Below, one piece after another: positions 49,801-61,800 of a DNA stretch of 64,000 nt. How positions within the stretch are numbered: position 1 is the first letter of the stretch; the number at the start of each line of letters is the position of its first letter. The position numbers and the translations under genes are program-made. The notes below the pieces were generated by a model that did not search any database, was not told the origin of the DNA, and saw only the letters and a program-made list of their open reading frames with translations. The DNA comes from CAYSPT01 sp964432985. Its GTDB lineage: Bacteria > Muiribacteriota > CAYSPT01. The stretch spans positions 48,802-112,801 of the forward strand of contig CAYSPT010000010.1 in NCBI GenBank assembly GCA_964432985.1, given 5' to 3'.

Positions 49801-52800
49801 CTATGAGGGGCTTGAGATCGACGTCTATACGGCCCCATTCTCCGTGCTTGAAGGTGGCCGGGCGCGGGTCGTACCCGCTGGCCTCGTAGGATGCGTTCAG
49901 GCCGCTTTCCGAAGCCCACGTGCCGTCGGAAAGCTTGAGGTCCACCCCGAAGCCGGTGTCGAACACCGTCATCAGCCGCACACCCACGTCGTCCACGATA
50001 CAGAAGGACGAATCCGCGGCTGTGGCCCTGATACGGAACGCGAAGTTCGAGGTCAGATACCCGCTCGGAATCTGGTAGCTCTTGCGGTCGAACCCGGCTC
50101 CGTTATCGGCGGCGGTGAACTTGAGGACACCGTTGCGCCAGCCGCTTGGTGTGTTCACGTCCAGCTCGTAGGTGTTCCCGCTCTCCAGGTACCAGACCCC
50201 CAGGGATAAGTCGATGCAGGCCCAGTTGTAACCGGCCAGGTTGATGCTCTTCTGCACATAGCTTCCGCTGCCCTTCATCTGCAGGACATAATCGCCCTCG
50301 GGCGGTTGGCCGTATCTCGGGTCCATGGTTACCGTTGACCCGTCTTCCATGCTGCTCGAGTCCCAGCCGGAGAGGTTGCCTTCTTCGAAACCGTTTTGGA
50401 ACAGGTAGTTGGGCTCCATGGGTATGAACAGGCGGTAGCTCAGGCGGTCCTCCGGCGCTATGGTGTAATCGACGCTGCGCACGGTGGCGTAGACGTAGGC
50501 GTTGGTGGCCTGCGTGAGGCCGGTGACCGAACCGCTGAGTTTGGCCATGTTGCCGCCTTCCGTCATGTCGTCGAAATGAGCGTGCGCCTTGGTGATCCCC
50601 AGGCGCTGCTCTTCGTATGTGTGCTGCTCCTGGAGCTTGTAGGTGTGCCACGGTGTGCCATCGATATATGTCTTGAGATGAGTGGAATTGATTTCGACCG
50701 TCATGTCGTACCAGGTGTCGTAGTCGATCGACTTCGGGCTCGGGGTGTGGTCGTAGGTCCAGCTCGAGCCCACATTCTGCCCGGCGTACCCGCCGCTGGG
50801 AGCGTAGGTGCTGTCGTTGGTGTACATGGCGAACTGAATGTAGTCACCGCCGTCCTTCAGCTCGAACCTGGCCGACACATCGCCCGGGTAACCGGAGAGG
50901 AACTTGACTTTGAACCCGTAAATCTCCTGGCTGTACCGCCCGGTCCGGGTGACCCAGTTGGTGGACTGGGTATCGATACTCAGCTCTTCGTTCTCCACGG
51001 CCCAGTTACCGCTATCCGCGGTCCAGTTGTTGCTCAAAAGCCCGCTGAAGTCGTCCTTGAAATACGCCCCCTGCGTAGTGGTAAGCGTATAGGACACCGA
51101 CGAGGTCTTATCCACTGCAGTGGTGCTCACAGTCCCATCGTTGAAGTCTATGATTTCGGTGGGGTGGATGATCCGGTAGTCGGGATCGATCCCCGAGTCC
51201 ACGACCTCCTGCTCTGTGGGCAGGATGGGGTAAGCCCAGGCATAGGTGGCGTCGCCGAAGTGGTCCTCCACCTTGACCCGGCACTTCCACCACTCATATT
51301 TGGCGGTGTCGTTCCCGTACAGGGTGTGGCTCACCGGTACCGGGACGGCGCCGGGAGTCTTGTAGGTCTTGGTCGGACTGGACTTGAACCGCGAGCCGTC
51401 CGCGCTTCCCCCCATCAGGGAGCCCTTATCATGGTACCAGTCGAAAGTCACCTTGAACCGCGGCGTGTCGGTAAACTTCAGGATGACCTCGCTGAGCAGC
51501 GGGGACAGGGTCCGCCCTTCGGTGTTAGACCGGGCGGTGAACCTGGTCTTGTACTGCACGAACCGGTAGACCCGGCTGATTCCGGCTACGGTGGTCGTCA
51601 GCGGGTCGGAGTTCACCGCCGAACTGCTCCCCGTGTCACTGCTTCGGGGATACCAGCTGTTCGACGTGCCGTCGGGCCCCACGAAAGACTTGCTCTTGAG
51701 CTGCGCGATACTGTCAGCCCCCCTCAGCTGGAACTGCACGGTCCCCTTGTGGTAGACAGAATCGGTGATGGCGTCCCAGCTGATGCTCTCCAGCAGCTCG
51801 TAGGCGCCTCTTATCTCCTTGATCTCAGAGATGGCGGTACCGCTGCCGCGGACGTTGACGGTATAAACCGCCTGCTGAGCCGAGTCCGGATTACGCTGTA
51901 TATCCTGGTACACTTTGCCCTTGTTGATGACGTTCTTGGGAATAATCTGGACCCAGATCCGGTCACCACCCTGGATCATATCGGAAGTCAGCTTGTGCCC
52001 GGTGTAGACGGGAAGGGTCTGCTCTGCTTCGTTCAAGACAGTTCTGGTGACGCTCTTGGTGGTCCACCCGGATTCGCCCCGCAGCACGCCGTCGTAGATT
52101 TCCCGGCCGCTTCCCTTGTAGGTAGGCCGCTCGATGGTCCAGACATAGTCGTACTTGTCTTTGTACTGCTCGTACTCCGCCGACGGCGGATTCCAGGTGT
52201 ACTCCGGCGGTACGTGGTCGCGGCCGTAGAGGGTTATGTCCTCGTCGGTGGCCCCCGGATCGGTGTTGTGGTCGTTTGTCCGGTGCGGGTCGCTGTCTTC
52301 GTCTGACCAGGTCCGGTCCTCGTCCGCCGTAATCACCGAAATACCGTATGCTATTTCCGGGCGCAGCATGCATTTATCGATTATGGGAAGAGTGTTGTGG
52401 ACCTTCAGGGCCACGGTTTCAGACAACGGCTGCGCCTCGTTGAAACCGCGGTCGCTGATACTGAACGTACCGGGCTCATCCTCGGTGCCGTTGGCGTACA
52501 AAGCCACCGTATCCGCAAGCCGCTCGGCTTCCGTGTCCAGGGTCGGAGGCCAGCTTCCCCAGGCTGCGCCAAGGTTACTCAGGTGAGACTTGATCTGCAG
52601 CGACCAGAGGTCAGTTCTCTTGGTCCAGTAATTACTGAGTTCAACTTCACAGGTCATCTTTGCCGGTGACGGACGGCAGGGTCCGTAGATACCCCCGTTG
52701 GCAAAACCGTAGGTTCCCAGGGTGCCCGAGCTTCCTATGGTGGGGTTGTCTATATTGCACGTTTCCGGGTCCTGATCATACGGGTAAAGCCACTGTGAAG

Positions 52801-55800
52801 CGCCTTCATCGCCGATGCCGCTGCCGGCATTGTAGGCCTCGGGAGTCATGAATTCCCGGGTATGCCATCCGGGGTCCGTGGCCACTTCCTGCTTGTTGCC
52901 TTCCACTACCCTGGGCGCCTCGTCCCGAGCGGGATTCCACTGGACCGTCGGGTCGAAGGGATCCATCACCAGGTTCATGTCTGCCACGGTCCAGTCTTCG
53001 TTCCCGGTAGGCGCCGAGCCCAGCACATCGTCCGAATTCGGGTCGCGGTACCACACGAAATCGTATCTGATGCCCGGGGTATCAGCGCAGAGAAACTCCA
53101 CCAACTGCAGCCGCGGGGTGTAGGTGTTGGTCGCGTCCGGAAGCAATATGGCCATGAACTGTATGTACTTGTGCGGAATCCGTGGGGATTCGGGATTGTT
53201 CGGGTCGATCGGTGCCGCGTTGTGCCCGTCCCAGATACGCATCCAGCCTTCTTCGCTTTTACCTTCCCACGCATCGGGGTTGGACTTGAACCACCAGGAG
53301 TCGATCAGGTTCTGCGGCAGCACCGGATCGGCCGTTATGTCGGCGGACCCGTCCTGCAGATACCTGACCACGAAAATCTCCTGCGCCGGGTCGATCTGAC
53401 CATCGAGTTGGATCTGGCCGTTTGTCAGGAAGCCGTCCTCGTTGAAATCGTAACGGGCCAGCAGCTTGTCTTCGTAATCGTCGTCCGGGGTGTCAAGAAT
53501 ACCGTCCGGCCCGGCCAGACGAATGCCGTTGCTGTTGTAATCGCCGGCTAGGCGGCCCTTGTTGTCCGGATCTGTGTCACCGATCACAGGGCGCGGGTAC
53601 TTGGTGGGATCGTCGGGGATACCGTCATCCTGGTAGTTGTACCGGCGGTATCCCATGACCTCCTGGTCCTGCAGATCGGCGTAGAGGTCGCCGTCATCAT
53701 CATCACCTGGCACCCCTGCGAAACCAACCCCCACATCCTGGGGCAGCGTATTGGGAACTTCGCGGTAAGCCGGCGGTATGGTCGGGTTCCACTCGGAGCC
53801 ATTGAATTTGTACTCGTCCCACTTGCTCCTGGGCAGCATGGCGTAATACCTGTCGAACGTTTTCGAATCCCCGGGGATCTGGTCCGGCCAGTAGTCCTGG
53901 AACTGATAGGTGTAGGCACTTTGGAAGTTGACGGACTGGCTGACGGGATTGTAGTAGGCTGCCCGACCGTCCGGTCCCCTGAATGGCGCTTCGAGAATCT
54001 CCTCCATGGTGTTCCCGGTGCGGAGCAGAAGGTAGATGTAGCCGCGGTTGTACTCGGCTTCAAACCTGAGGGCCCGCCATCCGGCGAACTCCTCGGAGCG
54101 CTTCTGATCGCGGAAGCGTTCCAGATCCTTGAGGTAATCCGGATCGTGTATACCCCTTCCGTAGTCGGCGGGATTGGGCACCTGGGAAATAATTTCCGAG
54201 ATGGCCACCCCTTTGTCCGGGTACGGAGTGGCATCAATCTGAACGAAGTCCGTGGGGGTGGACACACTGCCGCCCTTGTCGTAGATGTACCGCTGGCGGC
54301 CCTCATCCCAGATGGCCTCGCTGCACACCATGGAAGCACGCACGTAATCACCGCCGTCGAAAGACGCGTGGCTGTTCCCCAAACCGTCGATGATGTTCGG
54401 CGGCAGCTGGTTGTTCCCCTCGAATATCTGGTATTCGTCCTGGTCGTTCTGCCGGGACACCTGGATGATGACCGATCCGCCGGTCTGCCCCCAGATCGGA
54501 TACGTGATCTCAGTCCAGACTGTTATCGCGGAGGGAGGACTCTGGGTTTTCTGCCAGACGATGAAGACGTTGCGCATATCTCCGTCGACGTCGGTGACAT
54601 CGATGACGTCGCCCGTACCCAGCGGCGCCCGCAGCGTGTCGAAAAAGTGGGCCGGGTTCGGCTGCAGCGCTATGGTCATGTAATTGATGATCGGGGGTGA
54701 ATTATAGACCTCGTACCCCTGCACCCCGGCCTTGTCGGAATCGGCGTCGTAAGGTACCCAGGTGTAGGCCCCGGCCGGGCGGTTGCCGTCCTTCGCTCGT
54801 ATCCGGCAGAAAATCACGTCGTGTTTGTCCACGGGAACGGCCAGGGCGTGTTCTTCGTCCACACCGCTGAAATCCAGGAACTCCAGTTCAGGGGTCTCCG
54901 CTATCCTGATGGGATCTTCCAGCATGGCGTGCTCGATGGTCAGGTCGTCGAAGGTGAGATCTTCCCCCTCGACCTCGTAGTAAGGCGTCGGAACGCCCTC
55001 CCCGTTGTTCTCGGGACCGGGTATCATCACGAACTTGTTCTGGTCATCCTTTAAAAACCCGCTGCTGCGCACCACGTACCACTCGTACTCGAAGGAGACG
55101 CTGTCGCCCTCGAAGTCGAAGTAATCGGTGTCGAACACCTGGTACCCGTAAGTCTTTCCGTCCTCCGACACGGGCAGGGCGTACAGCCGGCTGTCGGCGT
55201 AGGCTTTGTCGTGCTCTTTCCACTCCCTCAGGTTGGAGTCCCACACCTTGGCCTGGAACACCATCCTCTTGACCTTGGGAACGGCGTTGACGTAGAAAGA
55301 GTAATCCTGGGTGATGGTGGTCCAGGGAGATTCGGCCTTTGACTGGATAACCGTGTCCTCGTCGTAGTAGTGCTCGTCACGAACCTTGACCCTCCATCGG
55401 TAGTTGTGCGCGCCGGGGAGGCTTACTTCTATGGTGGTGCCGAAGAGCCCGTCCAGGTTGAGGCTGTACAGGTTGTTGGCGGCGCCGTCGACCTCGGAAG
55501 ATCCATCGTAGTCGATACCGGCCAGGCGTTCGAAGGTGCACGGGTGGCGGACGGCGTTGGAGACACGGATTTCGTCCAGGAACCCCTTGAAGAAACGCCC
55601 GGGAACACCAGCCAGAACGCGGTTCCCTACCTGGATGGCGCCTACGCCTTCCTGGAGGTCGAGATCCATGGTCTGCGTGTCTTGCGGCACCCCGTTGAAG
55701 TAGAGAACCATCTCGTCGGCCTCGTGATCGAAGCTGACACCCACGTGGATCCAGGTGGAGGCAGCAACGGTGGAAGACGACACTGCCGTGCTTCCCTGCC

Positions 55801-58800
55801 CCTGCACGTAATCACCCATGTAGAATCTGAACTTCCCGTCGCTTCCCACCCTGAGTTCCACGGCGAGATAATCGGGATGCTCCATGGCGTGGTTGTAGGA
55901 GAGGATGGTGACGTCGTTGCCGGACGCGGGCAAGCTGGCCAGGTAGATCCAGGCGGACAGGGAGAACGAGGAACTGGTTGAGAAACTCACGTCCAGGGTT
56001 CCCGGAGCCGACAGGTAGTTGCCGACACCGTCGAAGCTGTAACAGCCGCCGAACTTACCGTCGTCCAAAGAGTTGGGACGGTTGGCAGAGATAAGGTGGC
56101 TGTTGTTGGCGGTGCGGTCCAGCGTATCGCCATCCAGATGCCAGAGGGCGGCGGTCTCGTCGTCTACTGCCGGAACCTCGTACTTGGTATCCGGAGTCAG
56201 AACCAGGATGGCCGCCTCCTTGAGATCCTCGGTAAGGTCTCCATCGAAGTCTTTCGGCTCTCCCGCGGCTGGCTTGACCACGTCCTGCTGATACAGCTCG
56301 CAGCGGAGGTAACGCTGGTGGTCGTCGTCGAGATCGACGAAGTTCCAGACCAGTTGGGGAGTGTTCGTGTAGAGGATTACCCTCTCGGTATTGGACTTGT
56401 ACAGGCCGTTGTTGTAGGCGGCCATGGTGGCACCGTCAGCCACGGGCTCCGGGGTGTGGTTGTCGACCCTGAACACCCGGGTCGCCTCGAAGGACAGCCC
56501 GGCTTTGTCGAAGTGAGTGAGCGAGAGCTCGAAGCGCTGGTTCGTGTCCAGGTAGACATACCGGCCGTAGCTGTCGGTGGCCGGAGTGCGCATGGGGTCC
56601 CAGTCGGTCTGGTTCAGCGTATCAAATTCGGTCAGCGGCTGCAGCGGCTCATCCATATCCTCGGACAGAATATCTATCTGGGTCCATCCGATGACGCTTT
56701 CCACATTGCCCAGGAAATCACCTATCCTGAGCTTGAACGTCGTGTAGCTCGGGTTGGCCTCGGGCACCGCTCCCACACCGGGAGACTCGGACAGAATGTC
56801 GGTCCCGTACTTCAGCGCAAGGATTTGCGGCGAAAACCCTCCCGGATACACAACGTTCGGCACAGAATCGGCTTTCGGGTCCTCCACCAGGATATTGTCC
56901 GTGGTCATCAACGGCGTCTTGGAATCGATGGTGAAGTCGGCCACGGTGTCGGAGGAGACCCATTCGGTCTCGATCAGCCTGACGCGGTTGCCGGCCAGGT
57001 CGGAGGCCTTGTAGCTGACCACAGCCACACCGTCCTGGAAGTTCTTTTCCTCGTCCTCCGCCGCCACCACGTAGTAGGTGTACATCTCCTGCTGCCAGCT
57101 GGCCGATGATTCGGCTTTGGCGATGGTTAAGGTCCCGCTGATGTCTTCGGCGGTGTAGTACAACTCGTAGGTTTCACCGACCAGAATGGTGCAAGGAGCG
57201 CTCACACCGGCGCTGTCAAACCCGGACATTTCTGATTTCAACACCGGATTGACCGGGTTCTTGACCCACTCGCGGCCGTTGCGTGATACGGCAAAACCCA
57301 GAGACCAGCGTGTGTCGACGGAACTACTCGCGGCATACCACATCTGGTAAATTCCCGGATCGCCGAAGGAACCGATCTCGTGCATAACCCAGGGGAAATC
57401 GATGCCTGCGTCGTCAAATTCCTCTGCCGCGCCCAGCTCCATGACCACCGGATGGATGCCCTGATCGCCCCAGTCGGTACCGCTTGTAGATGTGGCGTAT
57501 TTGAGCACTGAAGTGCCTGAGGATTGATCCAGGTACCACATCTTGTAGAGTGAATCGCTGTCTACGTAGAACACCGAGGCGTGATACCGTTTGGCGGCCA
57601 GCAGCGTGCTGCCGTGCTTGGTCCAGGTAATCCCGTTGGAAGAGGTGGCCATGTGGAGGAAGGGATCGCTGGAGCTGATGCGCTTGGCCGAGTAATACAT
57701 ACGGAACTCAGAGCCGTTGTGCAGCACCCGGGGAGCGAACACCGAGTAGTTCTCCTCCGAAGAACCGCTGCCGCGGGAAAGCACCTTCTGGCCGGACGAC
57801 CAGGTGATCCCGTCGGTGGAGGTGGAATAGTAGATGCTGCGGTCCAACGCTTTGGAGTACCACATGTGATAGGCATCATCATGGTAGAGTACTGACGGGG
57901 AATAAAATCCGGAGCTCACCACGGGATTCATTTCGATTTTTTCCCAGTCCATGGCCCGTGATATCGGGTAATCTTCGATGTCGCCGGTGTTGCTGTTGAT
58001 TACCTCTTCCGCGTCTTCCACCCCCTGTTGATCGATGGAAATCAGGGGAACGCTGTCCAGGTCCTCGCTTACCGTTACGGTCAGCTTCAGGTTACCCGGT
58101 GGGACAATACCGTCGTCATCCGCAACGGTCACCGTCAGGTTCGGAGCAGTGGCGTCTACCGTGATGGACCCAAGAGCCGGGTCGGGCAGCGAGTGAAGAC
58201 CCGCTTCGTCAACCGCCGCCACCGACACCTCGAGCATAGCGCCGTCCGACATCTCCGAAACGCCCTCGACCGATTCTTCCGTCGCCACCACAGCAGCCCA
58301 GATAACCGTGGTTTCCTCGCCGCCGCCGATTTCGTCGGGACTGACGGGCTGCACGGCGCTATCGGCCGGGTCTCCGGTAATCTGGCTCAGGTCGGCGGTC
58401 ACGTTCTCTTTGAGCAGGCGGTTCTTCTCGTTGATGACAGCGGTGACTACCACGTAGGGATCACCGGGACGCAGGGTGGTGGTGTTGCCCAGCTGGTTGG
58501 TGATGATGACTTCGGAAATATACGCCGGGCTGGTGTCGATGTCGAAGTAGAAACCGTCGGTGTAGCACTGGTCGACCTGGGTGGTCCGGTCGGCAGGAGG
58601 ATCACCCGGCTGGCGGTAGGAGGTGGGATCACCCGGCTGCGCCCGGACCGTCTGGTTGCCGGCCAGGTCGGTGGCCTTTATATATGTCTTGGCCTGGCCG
58701 TCCACGTAGGTGGAGCCGTTCTCCTCCATGACATTGTAGTTGAATGTGGAAACGTAGTCGACATAGGGATCGGCTCCCTGCGCAACGGCCGAGCCGGTGG

Positions 58801-61800
58801 TGTTCCGGTCGGTGCAGTCGCCCCGGTTGTCGCCCAGTGCGGGATCGTTACCCGGCTGGTCTATCTTTATCCTGGGCACCCAGGAGACCCGCTCGTTCAT
58901 GGTGATGGTGAGCGCCGGATCGTTCTCCTGGTTCACCGGCTGCCGCACCTCGATGGCTTCGCCGTTCACCTTGTAAACGACGCTCTTGATCACGGGAGAC
59001 GAGTTATCCACGGTGATGCTGTCCCTGGCCTGGGCGTCGATACTGTAGTCGGTGTAGTTGCCGGCGTCGTCGGTGACCACCAGGCGCACTTCCTTCAGGT
59101 CGCCGTCGCTTCCCAGGGACGACCCGGAAACGATCTTCTCGTTGGCCGGGTACCCCGAGTCGTCGAACCAGCCCCACCGGGCGGTCTTGGTCCCCGCGGT
59201 CCACCCATGGGATTGCACGGACGTGTCACCCGCGCTTTGGGTGATCTCGGAGATGTCGGCCTTGATGTTTTCGGCGTGGAGGCTCGTGTCGTCGATGGTG
59301 GCCTCGATGCTGACGTTGCCGTCGTCGTTGCGCAGCGTCTGTACCCAGCCGCGCTTCAGGCCGCCGCTTTCGTTCCAGGCGGTCTTGACACCGTTGTAGA
59401 TAGTGACCAGGGTCACGTCGGGAGCATCGTTATCGCCCAGGATACCGTCGGTGGCATCGTGCTTGACCCCCGAGAAATCCTCGGCGTACGTTGTGATGTA
59501 GTACGTGGTCCCCGACACGATGCCGTTGGTCTGCATGTAGCTGGAGTAGTGGCTGTCCGTAATCTTTTCGAATTCCCACTTGGCGGTGATGGAGTACTCG
59601 TCGCGGTCCTGCCCCACAACTTCCATCTGGTAGGTCTTGCTGCCGCCGCCGCCCCAGGTGCCGGCTTCGATGGTGAGGCGGTACTGCGAGGCGTTGGGGG
59701 CCTTGGCAATGCGGATCAACTCGGTGGTCCCCTCGGTGTCCATGACGAACTGGGAACCGCCGCCCAGGTAATCCACCTTGAGCAGGGAGTCGTCATCGTC
59801 CCCCGGGCCGGTCATGGTGAAGGTGACCTCGTCCCACACCTTGCTGAGGCTGATGTCCTGGGTCCAGGTACCGCCGCTTGAAAGCGAGATGGAGCTGTTG
59901 GTGTACTCCGCATTTGAAGCCCCGGAGGTCACCACCTTGGCCGCTGCCCAGGCGGTGTCGTCCGCCGGGGTGGAGGGAAGCTCGGCAGTGTGGTCGTCTG
60001 ATGTGACCGAGTCGAGACCCTCCAGATCGGCGGTCACCTTGCCGCGGTCCAGGCTGCCCACCATCATCCCGGAGTAGGTGGCTTCGACCACTACCTTGGT
60101 ATCGGCGTTCTTCACCGTGGTGTCGTAGCCGTTCTGGTTGTAGATGGTGGCGGTCCGCTGGGGCTCCTGGGTGACGATCTCGAAGGAGTTGTTCACGGGA
60201 ATGGCGTTGGTCACCTTGTTGCCCACGGCGTCGTAGGCGGTGATGAAGATGTAGGCGGTGCCGTCCACGTGGTCGGCTCCGTAGTAACCGTCGGCTCCCG
60301 GGTTGTACGCGGTCAGGTCCTCCTCCTGGATGTCCCAGGTGTAGGTGAAGGTGGTGGCCAGGTCCCCCGCCCCGCCGTCGGCGCCGGCGCTTCCCTGGTC
60401 GTCTACCAGGTAACAGCCCGCAGGAGCGCCGGAAGATGTCCCGTCGGCGGTACCGGCCTGGTCGATGGCAACCACCGGCTGGGAGGATACCTCGTAGCGG
60501 ATGGAGTCGGTGTTGGTACAGGTAATGGTGAACTGCACATTGCCGGTGTGGTTCACGTAGGTGCCGGCGCCCGGTTTGTTATCAGGCGTGTAGTTGGTGA
60601 TCTCGAACTCGGGAACCACATTATCGATGTACACATGCTTGAAGTTGGCCGAGTCGTCGGTGGTCTTCGACGTCTGGTTCTGTGAACGGTCTTTCACGGT
60701 CACGGTCATATTCCGGAACGCGTCCTGCACGTCAGGGGTTCCCGACACGTTAAACTGCACGGTGTACGTCCCATCACTGGCTAAGGAGTCACCGTTGGTG
60801 CCGTCGTCATACATGACCATACTGGCGGCGTCACCGTCGGTACAGATATTGGAACAGTTCAGCCGGACATCTTCTACCCCGCTGCCCGCTCCGTCGCTGA
60901 CGTCGGATGTCACCGTGATGAAATCGCCGTTCTTGGCTTCGGAGCAGTACCGGTTGATGTCGTTGGCGTAGATGGTGGTAATGGCGGAGATGGTGGGCGG
61001 TTCCTGGTCGATGTACAGGTCTTTGGTGTTGCCCTGGTAATCATGGGCAATGGTGTTGGCGGTGTTGCCGGCCACGTCCACCAGCATTCCGGCTTCCAGG
61101 AAGAAGATGCCCCACCCGCCGTTGTCGATGGCGGCGTCAACCACGAAGGTCCCGGTGAAGGTGGTTCCCGGAACGGAGCCCGACAATACCGTCACCTTGT
61201 CGGCCAGGCCGTTGCCGTCGGCGTCGTCGAACTTCAACGGAGAGGGGACGCTCACCAGCACTTCGCTGGCGGTGACAGTCACTGCGAAGCTTCCGGTCGA
61301 AAGGAACGGTTCTCCTACAACGCTCACCATGCTTATTTGTGGAGGAACGTTGTCGATCTCAACGTTGGCGGTTGCGGTCGTGCTGGACAGGTTCGACCAG
61401 TCGGTGGCTACCACGCTCACCATCCTTGAGGTCACGTGGGCGGTGTCGTAATCCACCGTGAGATCGCACCCGTAAACCATCGCTTCCGCCGGGTTGCCGT
61501 CCCCGTCCCAGTTCGTGCCGGAGTCCAACTCGCTCTGGAGCCCCTCGGCCGCACTGCAGCCGATACTGGTGGCGTTCATCACCACGTCGTGCAACCCGGA
61601 CTTCGTTTCGGTGATGGTCGTGGAGCACCTGATGATGTCGCCGTTCTTGGCCTTTGTCTGCCCGGTGGGATAGGTCACTGTTATAGTTCCCACCACCGGG
61701 GGCGTGTTGTCCACTCTGATGTACTTGTACACGGTGGCGTCCACGCCCAGGCTGTCGGCGTTGGAGTTCTCCGTCCGGCGGTTGTCAGCCCAATCCCGGG

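Larger units (their letters stand above)
24900..54210 (-). repeat. Composite super-repeat: thirteen units of ~2.35 kb (~785 residues)
   Basis: Unit starts are marked by (I/V)A(I/V/L)SEI at about 54200, 51834, 49190, 46850, 44500, 42225, 39865, 37495, 35095, 32760, 30345, 27970 and 25595. A typical unit contains: (a) a sandwich with LGCNLRFKLRSG, RPFVGP, RYLQYLVEM and YSPQLDEVGI; (b) an Ig/PKD-like segment KWYRDNG...GGSADGRSF...TAKYEWWKC; (c) a jelly-roll-like host split by a LamG cassette, SYTLTTTGVVD [LamG] EGTQMLKFSG, then CDYTIAPEDYLTYWVF, DLKLNDGRW and FEAYFDEV; (d) an Ig-like segment RSLRIENTLPAISRVR...NWTRTTRPDL...RVRLTPKN...SPWYRIVYAQ. The outer units (54200, 51834, 27970, 25595) are the most diverged and the middle ones nearly uniform, as expected from unequal crossing-over. 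Confidence 0.9.

Noticed and set aside
24900..54210. Insertion sequences or transposons causing the repeats
   Set aside because: No transposase frames or terminal inverted repeats were found. Repeat edges coincide with protein domains and keep the frame.
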